Shown here: positions 24,171 to 35,788 of the stretch, one piece after another
How the letters are laid out: each line of letters opens with the position of its first letter
Position numbering within the stretch: position 1 is the first letter of the stretch
Assembly: GCF_905475345.1 (NCBI RefSeq)
Contig: NC_066597.1
Coordinates: 3,015,001 to 3,079,000 of the forward strand
Origin: Vespula vulgaris
Taxonomy: Eukaryota > Arthropoda > Insecta > Hymenoptera > Vespidae
DNA: 64,000 bases
Reading direction: 5' to 3'
Translations under genes and position numbers: made by a program
The notes under the pieces: model-generated
What the model was told of the DNA's origin: nothing
The model's database searches: none
Seen by the model: the letters and a program-made list of their open reading frames with translations, nothing else

Positions 24171-24470
24171 TAGTTTTCTTTTAGTCGCGTATTCGTTTTA
24201 AAGTAAGTTGAGGTGATGTGTAGAAAAGACTCGTCTGAAAATAGAAAAAGAGAGAGAAAAAGAAAGAAAGAAAAAGAGTGAGAGAAAGAGAGAGAGAGAG
24301 AGAGAGATTTGGTTGTGGTGGTTGTGAGGGGGTGGTTAACCGTAGAGGTCTAAAGGTGGGTCCACGAATGTCCACGACACCCTACGGTGACCTCGTCTCT
24401 TCGTTTGCATACGCAAACAGAGGAATTAGGTTCGGACACGTCGTGTCGTATGTTTCACTGGCTAGAGAAA

Positions 24471-24500
24471 GCTTGCTTGCTTGCTTGCTTGCTTGCTTGC
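24471..24500. repeat. (GCTT)n array
   Basis: Seven tandem GCTT units. The overlapping frame reads as repeated LLAC and is not a gene. Confidence 0.9.
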
Positions 24501-24774
24501 GATGGTAGTAGTGGTAGTGGTAGTGGTGACAACAAAGATGGAAGATAGTAAGAAAGAGAGAGAGAGAAAGAGAGGAATAGCCTAGGGGATGCTTTTACCT
24601 TCGGAACTCGGTTATTGTCGTCTCGAGTAGGTTATCGACGTCGAAACACGTCGAGACAATCAGCAATATTGCTGAAAATTTTATTAGATCTTGCAGCTTA
24701 CGTTACGTTCGTTTTTAGATGACGTTTTGTTCGAACTTATGTTTGTTGGTCCTATCGTACATCTCACATATTTC

Positions 24775-24777
<3 letters not shown>

Positions 24778-24824
<47 letters not shown>
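24778..24824. repeat. (TA)n microsatellite
   Basis: About 23 TA units. Confidence 0.95.
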
Positions 24825-24826
<2 letters not shown>

Positions 24827-26611
24827 GTGTGTATGGCGTGTGTATATATATTTATGGACGTTTTAACATGGACGTGCAAAAGATTATAAAAGTCAGAATG
24901 ATCTTATTACAATTAAATTTGTAATTATCATATTTATTGTATCTCGACGTATATCAACGTTAGAATCTCATTGATTAATTTTAATATTCGAAGCGTAAAG
25001 AATGGTCAATAATTATATTGAATGTATTAGGGTATCCATGTTTTTTTTTTTTTTCAAAATTTCATTCGTCGAAGTTTTTTATACAGATGATTAGGGAATT
25101 ATGTTTAGGAGTATATCGTAATTTAGTTTTAGTTCTTTTCTTTCTTTCTTTTTTCTTTTTTTCTTTTATTTTTTCTTTTCCTTTATCTTTTCTTGTTTTT
25201 CTGTATGATTTTCACGTTTTTCACATTTCTTTCTCTTGGATTATCTAATTTGCAATGAAATTAACCATTGGTGATGCATTGGTTTCTACGTAGAGAGAAC
25301 GGATATCGCGTTCTAGAATACTCTCGTACGTATGTATCATTGATCCAACTGACGGCCTAACTCTCTGTACAGAATTACTATTTGGGTATTACTCGATACA
25401 TCTCTGCTTTCATCCTCTTCTCTCATCAATCGGATCTATTCTCGATGTTATGTTCGTACATAGATCGTATATGATGGTGCTTCAATGTTACGATTCAATT
25501 TATTATATCTAATGTTATACTTGTTATTATCTTTATTACGTTCGATTGACTTTTTATGAAAATTAATTAAAATTGATTATATTAATAAAAGTGATTTACA
25601 AAGGAAAAATACAAAAAAAAAAAACAGAAATGAAATACATACCTACATTCTTTATATATTTTATGATCGATATAATCTCATTGGATTATAAATTTCATTA
25701 ATTATTCTTATTTTTAATAATTATTTAGATACAATCTTGTTTTTCTCGTTTTATGTACCCATATATAATCAATATTTCAATAGTATACGGTACACACACA
25801 CACATGCGCGCGCGTACAATTTCTGAGAAAAATCTTATATATCTATAATAATGAAAGAAGAAGAAGAAGAAAAAAAAGTACAAGCATAAGCCTGTGAATA
25901 TCTTATCGGCCGTGTAACGTGTATAAAGAAGAATGAACGCATGGTGTTGGAGCTCGAAGAAAAATAAAATACGACTATTATTATACAAAAATATAACGTT
26001 TCTACAAAAACGATAGATAGAGAGAAAGAGAGAGAAAGGAAGAGAGAGAGAATAAAAAAAGAGTGAGATACAAGCTTTTCACCCCACAGCTTATTCGCGT
26101 TTTAACAGGCTGATTTTACAGAGAAAAGAAGAAGAAGAAGAAGAGAAGGATAAAGAAATGAAAAAAAGAAGTAGGAAAGGAAAAAAAAAACACGTGAAAA
26201 GAAGAAGAAGAAGAAGAAAAAAAAGAAAGAAAAGTTGGGTGCTATATTTCCCAGGCCTCGTCATGATCGAGCGTTTCTTTATCAGCCTTCACTTTTCTTG
26301 GCCTTTCTTTGACAATATATACGAATTTCCCAAAATTTTGCCGATCGTCTAGGGTGAGAAAGAAATTGAAAAAAAAGCGAAGAAAAGAAAAGAAAAAAAG
26401 AGAAAAAAAAAGAAACGAGGGAAGAAGGATCCCACCAACGTATATATCCCTCGTCCTCTCCTGTACGATGGACACACGATGGACATTAATTTTTCATTCG
26501 ATGCATCATAGTCGTCTGGGGCATCCTTTGAAGACGTCGTTCGCAAAACGTCGACCTCTTTATCGCAACCTTTTCATCTCTTTTTTTCATAACAGATAAT
26601 CCCTGTCTCAT

Positions 26612-26612
26612 C

Positions 26613-26651
<39 letters not shown>

Positions 26652-26795
26652 TATCGTCCTTTATATTTCTCTCACTCGAAGATGACGATTCTGGTTCGAC
26701 GAAACTTTCTGACTGAAAATATACGAAAACGTTATATCCATCGATGTGTACATATTTTTTCTTTTTTATTTTATCTCTTTCTCTCTCTCTATCTC

Positions 26796-26826
<31 letters not shown>

Positions 26827-26945
26827 GTCTATCTGTGTGTTTTTCTCTATTTCTATCTATGTCTCTATCTTTTGCGGTTTGATCAAACAAAGTCGGTAAA
26901 CGTTTTCGGAGAAAGCAACGAGGAGAGAGAAACAAAGAAGAAGAG

Positions 26946-27001
<56 letters not shown>

Positions 27002-27050
27002 AGAGCAAAAGAAATAGAAAGATAGAGAGGGAGAGAAATAAAGGTAGATA
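26612..27050. repeat. Cluster of CT, CTAT and GA microsatellites
   Basis: (CT)n at 26612-26647, (CTAT)n at 26795-26830 and (GA)n at 26949-26998 lie within 450 bp. Translation of the cluster in either direction yields the long Ser/Leu-rich frames here. Confidence 0.9.
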
Positions 27051-27203
27051 GAGAATTTTGCTGATGGTTGGTCGATTCTGGAAACGAGTTACACGTTTGG
27101 AGAAATGCAAATTTGCTGCTCTGAAGCAGAGAGTAGATAGAGATAGGGAGAGAAAGAGAAAGATAGATAGATAAATAGATGGAGAGAGTGACAGAAGCGA
27201 GAG

Positions 27204-27204
<1 letters not shown>

Positions 27205-27238
<34 letters not shown>
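27205..27238. repeat. (GA)n microsatellite
   Basis: GA tract of about 16 units, continued by GAAACA-type units. Confidence 0.95.
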
Positions 27239-27240
<2 letters not shown>

Positions 27241-27640
27241 GAGAGAAACAGAAACAGAGAAAGAGAGAGAAAGACATAGAAACTGCACGTGGTTGACCCA
27301 CGAGATAACTTGGCCGTTCTTCAAACTCTTTGGTAAAGGACAGAGAACTCTTGGAGAGTTCGGGAGGTCACGTCCTTCCCGGGAAAATTTGAATGGATTG
27401 CGTTTCGATGTTCCCCCGTGTGCAGTCTTCGTAGAGTAGTAGTGCGTTGTTGTGACGATGGGAAAGTTGTGCGATGAAAGTTGCGGCCAGGAGGGTGAAA
27501 GGAGAAGAAGGGGTGGAGAGGGTGGAAGGGAGAAAAAGAGGAGAGGAAACGCGTACACGTTCTCTGTATGTGTATGCTTGCGCTCTCGAATCGCATAAAA
27601 GCAGTTGGGTTGGCTTCCATTAGTTTAATTACAGGATAGG

Positions 27641-27678
27641 TCGTCATCGTCGTAGTCCTCGTCGTCATCGTCGTCGTC

Positions 27679-27709
<31 letters not shown>

Positions 27710-27713
27710 ACGG
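27641..27713. repeat. (CGT)n triplet array
   Basis: Array of cgt/cct/cat triplets, CpG-rich. In translation it reads as poly-Val, poly-Ser/Arg or poly-Thr/Asp depending on frame. Confidence 0.9.
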
Positions 27714-28199
27714 AAACGGCGAGAGGTAAACGTACAAACCACACACCGTATAACCATCGTCGTACATCTGTAACGATGTTCTGTTCTACAGTGTACTCTC
27801 CATCTCTATCTCTCCCTCTCTCTCTCTCTGTCTATATATATATATATATATATGTGTGTGTATATATATATCTGTCTATCTATCTCTATTTCTATCTCTG
27901 TCTCATCTATGGGGTAGCCATGAGGTGATTACGACAAGAAACTATATTCGATTTTGTCAAACATTGTCATTAACGTGTAGAAAAAATTGTCGAGAAGTAT
28001 ATGTGTGTGTGTGTGTGTGTGGAATTTTAGAATCATTCTATTTTTTCTTCCTTTTTTTTTCCTCTAATTTTAATGGCAAATCATTTTCGATGGATAATAA
28101 ATTTATGATAAGATAAATTGATCAATGAGTTTTCCTTAATAAAAAATCATTACTAATAAATCATTACTAATTTCAAACTTTTGAAAAAGAAAAGGGAAC

Positions 28200-28445
28200 G
28201 GAAAGAGCCACGTGTTATATGTATATCCTTCGTGCGGACGCTTTTGATATTTGATGGCGCGTGTTTGGTTAGGTATAATCTCGTCTTAGTTTAGAACGTT
28301 ATGTCTCTCAATAATTCTAATTTCTCAGATTACTAACGGGTGGCGGATTTGCCGTGATTACGGTTGTGCGTTGTGGGAAAACTTACACGTATCCAATATA
28401 CGTGCAATACGTATAATACGTATTTCCATGAAAACTCCCTAGGAA
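28200..28445. promoter_or_regulatory. Possible regulatory island with a CSL (Su(H)) site
   Basis: Unique CpG-containing sequence with cacgtg at 28210-28215 and tgtgggaaa at 28372-28380, a match to the Su(H)/CSL core YGTGRGAA. It is bracketed by AT-rich DNA. Function is inferred. Confidence 0.3.
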
Positions 28446-28713
28446 GCATTTAGGAGGATAGAATGCATTTTGATAGTTATCTAATCCATAGACTTTATTT
28501 GTTTGAAATAGAATTGATTCTACAATTAGATCGATCTCCATCCACGCAGATAATAATAATTACCGATCAATATCTAAGAAACTGCTAGACATCGTATGAA
28601 CAAGAATGATTTATCTTTGTTACTATGGAAATCAACGTAAGTTTATCTCGTATCTCTCTCTTTCTCTCTGATGCAATTAAAAAGCTGGCCTGTATACGAA
28701 ACTAGCGATATGC

Positions 28714-28763
<50 letters not shown>

Positions 28764-29059
28764 CTCCCTTCCTCTTTCTCTTATAGTACACCGGAGGATA
28801 AGATGCAGAACTTCGATGAAGCTTTATTGCATTGGTAGTAGTAACGATGATACTTAAAGTAACAGTAGTAGTAGTTGTTACAACAGTTGTAATAGTAGTA
28901 GTATCGTCGGTGGTCGCGATAATGGGCGATTCTGCTCACCATCGAGAAGGCAGAAGGTCTATGAGGAAGAGGTACTCACTCGCACACTTAAAACCATCCA
29001 TCCCTTCTGGCACACAAACATTCCTTCGTTCTCTCTTTTTCTCTCTTTCAACTCTGTCG

Positions 29060-29235
29060 AGCTAACAAAGCGAAAAGCTCGAGCGTAGAAACGCGCGGCC
29101 GGTTTGCTGCTGCAACTATACTGCGCGAAAGTCTAACAATGGTTATTGTTTGGATCGTTCTGTAACCGGGCTAATAAAATAGCCGGCCGGCAGTATTATG
29201 AATACGAAAAAACAATCTCGGCCTTGGCATGATGA
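29060..29235. promoter_or_regulatory. Possible enhancer island with inverted Sox sites
   Basis: GC-rich island with aacaat at 29135-29140 and attgtt at 29145-29150, an inverted pair of the Sox core with a 4-bp spacer, and the palindrome gccggccggc at 29182-29191. It has no open frame of note and no splice pair. Confidence 0.35.
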
Positions 29236-29991
29236 TATAGAGAAATGGAGAATTGCGAAGGAGTCCGAAACTACGAAGAAAAACTAAGGAGAGAGAGAGA
29301 GAGAGAGAGATTTTTCCTTCTTTTTTTCTTTTTCTTTTTCCTTCTTCTTCTTCTTCTTCTTGGCAGAAAAGAGCTTTACGTTATTTTTTTTAAACGACTT
29401 CGTCGTAGTTTAAAAAGCGAGCCCATCTCACTATCGTTCCGCCTACGATTATTAAACAAGTTTTTCTCTTTTCCTTTTAACGATAACCGAAGTAGAAGAG
29501 TAAGATTAAGAGTGAAAGAGAGAGGGAGAAAGGGAGAGAAAGAGAGAGAGAGAGAGAGGGATAGAGCACGAGGTTAGAAAGAAATTACTGGACGTTAATC
29601 TAGGATGCTCTTCGAATTCTGCTAATTGTTGTTATTGCTGTTATTTCTTGTTGTTGCGTGTTGTTGTTCGTTGATAGCCGGCACCATCTTACTTCTTTGC
29701 GATAATGTAACTTGTTAATACACTTTCGACGTTGATACCCCTGAGAAACGTTATTTTTATCATCGAGTGAAATTAACACTTAACAAGCGTACCGCACATA
29801 TTACACCTTGCTCGTTCTAATGCTACATCGAGTTATTTGATAATATGATTTATATTTGTTTTTATTTCTAAAACGTGTTCCCTGATCAAAATACGTCTTT
29901 CTGTCACGCACGAACATTTATTTATTATTTCTATTGTTATCATCATAGTCATCATCACTATTATCATTCTCATTATTATGATGATGATAAT

Positions 29992-30025
29992 GATTATTAT
30001 TATTATTATTATTATTAATAATAAT
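29992..30025. repeat. (ATT)n array
   Basis: Triplet tract of about 9 units ending in a short inverted aat/att junction. Confidence 0.9.
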
Positions 30026-30135
30026 GCAATTCGAGGAAAGTAAAAAACGACGATAAAAATTGAAAGCGAGGGTTGCGTCGAGAGAAAGGGATCGATCCTT
30101 TCGAACGACGACCAGGAGATGAGTCCTGTTCATAA

Positions 30136-30193
30136 AAGAAAGAAAGAAAGAAAGAAAGAAAGAGATAGATAGATAAATAGATAGATAGATAGA
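30136..30193. repeat. (AAAG)n(GATA)n array
   Basis: AAAG units switch to GATA units. Confidence 0.95.
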
Positions 30194-31395
30194 TGAGAAG
30201 TGGGGTGAGAGAAAGAAGGAAGAGAGGAGAGAAAGTCGAGTCTCAGCAGGCGCGTAATAAGGGATCCATTCAAAGTTTATAAACTGAATATTATTGAGAT
30301 ACCGGTAACGTAGGGTTGGTTGGAGGGTAGGTGGGAGGAAAAGGTGGAGTAGGAGGAGGAGGAGAAGGAGGAAGAAGAAGAGAGGTTAGTAGTAGTAGTT
30401 GGAGGAAGCCGTGACAGTGAGCGATGAGTTGCACCCGAGTTCCCCGATTTTCTATTAAACGCCGATTTATTTATGGAATATTCAATGCGACGTGCGTCTC
30501 TCTTTCTCTCTTTCTCTCTTTCTCTCTATCTTTCTCGCTCACTCACTTTCTTATTCTCAAAAGATTTCCAAGCTGAAGGAAGATGTAAAAATAAAGGAAC
30601 GTAAAACAAAATAAAGGAATGATGGGGTGGTTGATGCGGGAGGGAGGGGAGGTACAAAAAGGGAAAAAGAAGAAGAAGAAGAAGAAGCTCGAAAGAACAT
30701 TTCATTCGCGAAGGATTAAAATTTTGTTATTTCAATAGTTTTGTTCTCAATTTTTCTGATCTTTCTCTCTTAGTTTTTCTCGTAATTAGGCAGAGAAAAA
30801 AGAGTGTGTATGTGAAAGAAAAGAGAGAGGGAGGGAGGAAAGGAGGGAGAGAGAGAGAGATATCTCTCTATTTTTGTTCGGCCACGATTATACGCTTTTT
30901 GCAAGGCGCTGTTTTTTACGCGTCGGTAAGCGAAAATTAAATTAAACGGGGGTTGGGTAGGGATGGGGTAGGGTAAGGTATGGGGGTAGTAAATTTAGCT
31001 CTTCGTTGAAAATCCGTTTAGCATGTCCGCGGGCTAGAGTTTTGTTTTCGAAATAGCTTTCGACGTTAACCAGCTATTGCTGCTGTTGGCGATAAAGAGA
31101 AAGAGAGAAAAAAGAAAGACAGAAAGAAAGAAAGAAAGAAAGAAAGAAATGGAGATAGGAACAGAGAGAAAACGATGAAACTTCTCTTCGAAAATTCGGT
31201 TTTCCTTTTATTTCAAAGGAGTTATCAATCTTTCTCTCTCTCTCTCTTTCTCTTTATTTCTTTCCCTCCCTCTTTCATTTTTCTACTACTCTAAAACGAA
31301 CGACGAAAAGCGAAGATTGAAAGACAAGCGCACCGATTTTAATTTAATTAAGATGAGGCTTCGTCCGAAACAGGGAAAAAAGAGATCGAGACAGA

Positions 31396-31413
31396 CAGAC
31401 AGAAAGACAGAGT

Positions 31414-31492
<79 letters not shown>
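31396..31492. repeat. (GACA)n then long (GA)n tract
   Basis: About 80 bp of almost uninterrupted GA, one of the longest homopurine mirror repeats in the window. Confidence 0.95.
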
Positions 31493-31494
<2 letters not shown>

Positions 31495-31611
31495 TAAAGC
31501 GAAAGACTTCAATTAATTCTTACCTTTAATACGCTCTCATGACATTTCTATAAGGCTCACGTGGCACGGAACAGATTGCTGTCTATAAACATCCTCTCTC
31601 TCTCTCTTTTT

Positions 31612-31708
31612 ATATATATATATATTTATCTATTTATCTATCTATCTACCAATCTATCTATCTATCTATCTATCCATCCATCTATCCATCTATCCATCCA
31701 TCCATCTC
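31612..31708. repeat. (TA)n-(TCTA)n-(TCCA)n array
   Basis: Successive TA, TCTA and TCCA units. Translation gives LSIYLSIHPSIH-type frames only. Confidence 0.95.
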
Positions 31709-32089
31709 TTTGCAAGTATCATCGTTATATTCCATCGATGAAACTAGAAGAGAACGAAGGTCCTCGTCCTCCTCCTCCTCCTCCTCCTTCTTCTCATCGT
31801 CCTCGTCCTCGTCGTCTTTGTCGTCGTCAGTGTGTGATTCCACTTTGAATACGACGTTCGTATGCCTACGAACGCGATATATTTGCAGTTGTGTGTGAGA
31901 CCAACAGTCCTCTCTACGCTATTGGACTTTTTTATCTGGCTATTGTCTGGGACTCACTCGAGGCTGCGAGAGACGACAAACGGCGGGTAGCTTCGCGGAT
32001 GACAATGCCGTTGTCACGCACCCCCGAAGCGAGCCCAAACCACCCCCAACCCCCAACTTCCACCTCCTCCCTCTTTCTCACTAGCTTGG

Positions 32090-32126
<37 letters not shown>

Positions 32127-32402
32127 ATCTTTGTATAGCTTTCTCTCTCTTTCTCTTTCTCTTTCTCTGTTTGTCTCACTGTCTCACTCTCTCTTTCTCT
32201 TTCTCTTTCTATCTCAGTGAGAGTTGCCAGGGTTGGTTGGAGACAAAGAGGGCAGTCTACGTGTATTCCGATACGATACGAAAGCGTATCATTCCCGCGA
32301 CGGTTGCTTAAAGTGCCGAGAAAATCGTGTCTCTTTGACCGATTCGTTATTAGATTTTTCTTGTTTTTCTTTTTACTTTCTTCTTTCATTTTTTTTTCCT
32401 TC

Positions 32403-32466
32403 TTCTTCTTCTTCTTCTACTTCTACTTCTACTTCTACTACTACTACTTCTACTTCTACTTCTTCT
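32403..32466. repeat. (TTC)n/(TAC)n array
   Basis: Alternating ttc and tac triplets, with a CT tract upstream at 32095-32121. Confidence 0.9.
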
Positions 32467-32644
32467 TGTTTTAAACAAGTTGTCTCGCTCTGTCGAATTC
32501 GTTTCATTTCTTTTTGTTTTCTTTTCTTTTTCGAATTTTCTCTAAGTTCCTCTTTTTACGTATTTCTTTATTCATTCGTTTATTGTACGTATTTTTGTTT
32601 TACTCGATCGTATTTATGATTTTCATGAATTTTTCTAAACCATT

Positions 32645-32681
<37 letters not shown>

Positions 32682-32861
32682 GACTGTCTGTCTGTCTCTT
32701 TTTGGCTTCTTTTGTTGTCAGGTTACTTTTATCTTGTTTCGTTGTCTCTTTTTGTCTCCTTTCAACGGCTCTACTCAAGTGTATTTTCTTCGTCCACGAT
32801 GTTAGACTTCGCTCGCGGGAAAATAAATTTCGTTTTCTTTTTTTTTTCTCTCTCTCTCTTT

Positions 32862-32865
<4 letters not shown>

Positions 32866-32911
<46 letters not shown>
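32866..32911. repeat. (CT)n microsatellite
   Basis: About 22 pure CT units. It underlies the longest Ser/Leu-rich + frame in this part of the window. Confidence 0.95.
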
Positions 32912-32915
<4 letters not shown>

Positions 32916-33136
32916 CTCTCTTTCTCTCTCCATTCCTCTTCAAAAGTGATTTTTCCACGATTCCAAACTCGAAAAGCCCGCTCGAAAGAGACGTCGTATC
33001 GACTGTTGACTCTCGAAGATTCGATCCTTCGAAAGCTTTTCCCATTCGCCGAAAGAATTTTTGAAGAAAGTAAGAAGAGCTTTCGAGATTTCCGAAGTGA
33101 TCTTCTCGTTTTCTCGTTTCGTACTTTTATTTCGCA

Positions 33137-33170
33137 TCATCATCATCATCGTCGTCGTCGTCGTCGTCAT
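33137..33170. repeat. (CAT)n(CGT)n array
   Basis: Five CAT triplets grade into seven CGT triplets. Confidence 0.9.
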
Positions 33171-33829
33171 GGTTATCATCATCATTTTTGTGATTATGAC
33201 GATGATAATCGTCGTTATTGTATATATGATCTCGATGCATATTTTGAAGGACTCAAAATTTCCTATCGTTTTATGCAACTCTCGATCGTACACGTACGTT
33301 CTCGTGTATGTGTGTGTATGTGTATGTATGCTCGAACGCATGTATTGTTTTGTATGTATAGATAAGAGGTACTAGTATAGAAATAGTAGATACTGATAAA
33401 AATTAGTAGTACGACGTTCTTTTCCAAGTTGGAGTTCTTCGATTAATTCATTCATTTTTCTTTTTTTTTTCGCATCGTTAAAGAATGTTAAATAAAACGA
33501 TATGAAGTATATCGATAAAAGTTTTTGCGAATTACGTACGTATTAATTATAATAAGAATTTTTTAATCATTTTAATAAGAATTTTTTTCTCTTAAATAAA
33601 TATTACATTAACGATAATACTTCATATTCGATATTAACCCGAAATGAAACATTATTCATTTTACAATTGATATAATTTTATACACACACACACACATATA
33701 CACACATATATATGCATATATATAGAGTTTGTGGAGAGTATGTGTAAGAAAACGATGAGGGTCTTGTTGGAATTAGTAGAGTAATAAGTCGATAAAAGCA
33801 GTCCGTAAATTATTCAGTCATCCGAATTT

Positions 33830-34020
33830 ACCATTATTGATTATACGCTGTTGTAATATGTATGGCGAATACGCGCTTTCGAAACGTCAGCTGGTAGATT
33901 TCAGTCGGGTAATGCGTAATGCATCATTCGTACGTCCCGTATCCCTGCAGCGTATTATTACGACGGATAGCATTTCTACACTATTATATTCCGAAATATT
34001 TCGTTGGTTAACGACGAAAC
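33830..34020. promoter_or_regulatory. Unique island, possible conserved noncoding element
   Basis: Non-repetitive sequence with cagctg (33890-33895) and a gtaatgcgtaatgcatcatt stretch near 33909-33928 resembling POU/homeodomain sites. The + frame from 33837 is open here, but it runs straight into poly-A and CT repeats and lacks a donor. I favour noncoding. Confidence 0.25.
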
Positions 34021-34737
34021 TCTCGTGGGAATCTGCAAAAAAAAAAAAAAACAAGAAAGAAATAAAAAGCATGATCTACCTATCTCTCTCTTTCTTTCTC
34101 TTTCTATATCTCTCGTACTCTTACTCAATCTTTGCGTTAATCAAGCCACGAGCTCTCTCGAGTTTCTCTCTTTCTCTCTCTCTCTCTCTATCTGCTTCAA
34201 AGTCGATCGCAAAAGTAGCATTTTCATGATCTGAAAATTAGATTTCTTTTTCTATCCTTCTTTATCTTATCTCCTCGCGTTACTTTCTTGTCTCGGTCGT
34301 TCTTGCACGTACATCTTAAATTCCTTCTTTTTTCTTCTTCTTCTTCTTCTTCGGTAGTTGAAACGAGATCACTTTGCCGACTCGCCCAACCTGTTTCCCT
34401 GTGTCCGCCGTTGAAAAGCAAGTGAGAGATAAAAAGAAAGACAGAAAGAGATAGAGAGAAAATAGTAAGATAATAAGATAGAGAAAAACTCTCTCTAAAG
34501 GAGTAGAAAACGTCATGGATTTTGTACTTTTCTCACCTGGAAATTCACGGGTAAGGTGATACACTTACTTTTTACGTTCTCGACGCTTAGTTAACGTTCT
34601 TATCTACCATCTCATTGGCTAATATTTCTAAGCGAGCAAAATCTTCGTCTATTCGACTTTCTCTCTCGCACTCATCCACCCACTCATTTACCTCGCGCTT
34701 CTACCCTCCACTCACCTCTCTGCCACTTTGCTGGTAG

Positions 34738-34795
34738 GGATTACGCGAAAATGGACGTGACAGCAAGTAGGACGGATCTCGCGAGATTAATCCGG
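34738..34795 (+). CDS. Weak candidate mini-exon (15 codons)
   Basis: An acceptor-like tract ends at ctggtag (34737). ATG at 34751 sits in the good context gaaaATGG and gives MDVTASRTDLARLIR up to a donor-like cgg|gtaaat at 34796. The donor matches consensus only partly, and so short a frame can arise by chance. The same stretch holds attaatccgg, a K50 homeodomain-type site, so a regulatory reading is equally possible. Confidence 0.15.
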
Positions 34796-35286
34796 GTAAA
34801 TTCGATCGAGAAATGTGTTTTCTTTCTTTCTTATTTTTTCCTTTTGTCATTTTTCTCTTTTTATTTTCTCCTCTCTCTCTCTCTCTCTCTCTTTCTCTTT
34901 TCTTTAAAATTTTGCTTGAACGCGAGAAGTCGTACGTGTTTATACCTCTGTGTGTGTGTGTATGCGTCGTTCAATCGACATTAGCAAGGACAACGATATC
35001 GTCGAAAGAGCGAGAAAAAGTCTCTGAGAAGGAACTCTCGAGGCAAATGGAAAATTGAGCCCTCGTACGATTTTAGTACGGGCACGTGCTAGATTCGTAT
35101 TGTCTCCTCTCTCCTTCTTTTAGTTCCCTATCTCCTTCTCTATCTTTCTTTCTTGCACCTTTCTTCTCGCTCTCTTTTCCTTTTACCATTTCTCTGTTAC
35201 TCGACCATCTCTCATATCTTCTATCCCTTCCTCTCGAATTCGCATTACCCAAGAAAACGCTTCAAGCGATGTATATAATAAGAGAG

Positions 35287-35287
<1 letters not shown>

Positions 35288-35322
<35 letters not shown>
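35288..35322. repeat. (TA)n microsatellite
   Basis: About 17 TA units. Confidence 0.95.
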
Positions 35323-35325
<3 letters not shown>

Positions 35326-35756
35326 AGTTATATTTAATGACTTATTCCCACGAAACCATCGAAACTTTCTAGCTGCTACTAGAGAAATGAATTGGATATA
35401 AGTTCGTCGATAATTCGAGAGGCTTCTAGTAAATGTAAATGTTCGCTTGAATTTTCGCCTTATAAAAAGAAGCTCCATTGTAAAACTGGTTTCTTTTCTT
35501 TTCTTTTTTTTTCTTTTTTAATGTCACCGCCATTATATCTCCGACCATCCCATACTGCTGCTGCTGCCGTCGCTACCACCACACTCCGCACGTATCGCGG
35601 GATATTTTCTCCTTAAGAAGGTTTAATGCTCTAAATTGATTTTCTCAAGATTTATGATATTTAGAGATTTAGCGGCACGTGTGACACGAGAAAAATAGTC
35701 TTTCGCTGCGTGCGTGTCCATGGATATATAGCTGACCTCGATGTCGAACCACATAT

Positions 35757-35788
<32 letters not shown>

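Noticed and set aside
26857..27558. 233-residue minus-strand frame
   Set aside because: Composed mainly of GA/CT microsatellite translation (Ser/Leu runs). Such frames are open by composition.
32514..33365. 283-residue + frame
   Set aside because: Ser/Leu/Phe and His/Arg runs from CT, CAT and CGT arrays, with no domain and no consistent codon signal.
34525..34545. Minus-strand ccag|gtgaga junction
   Set aside because: Weak pyrimidine tract. It is isolated on the strand opposite the three good sites.
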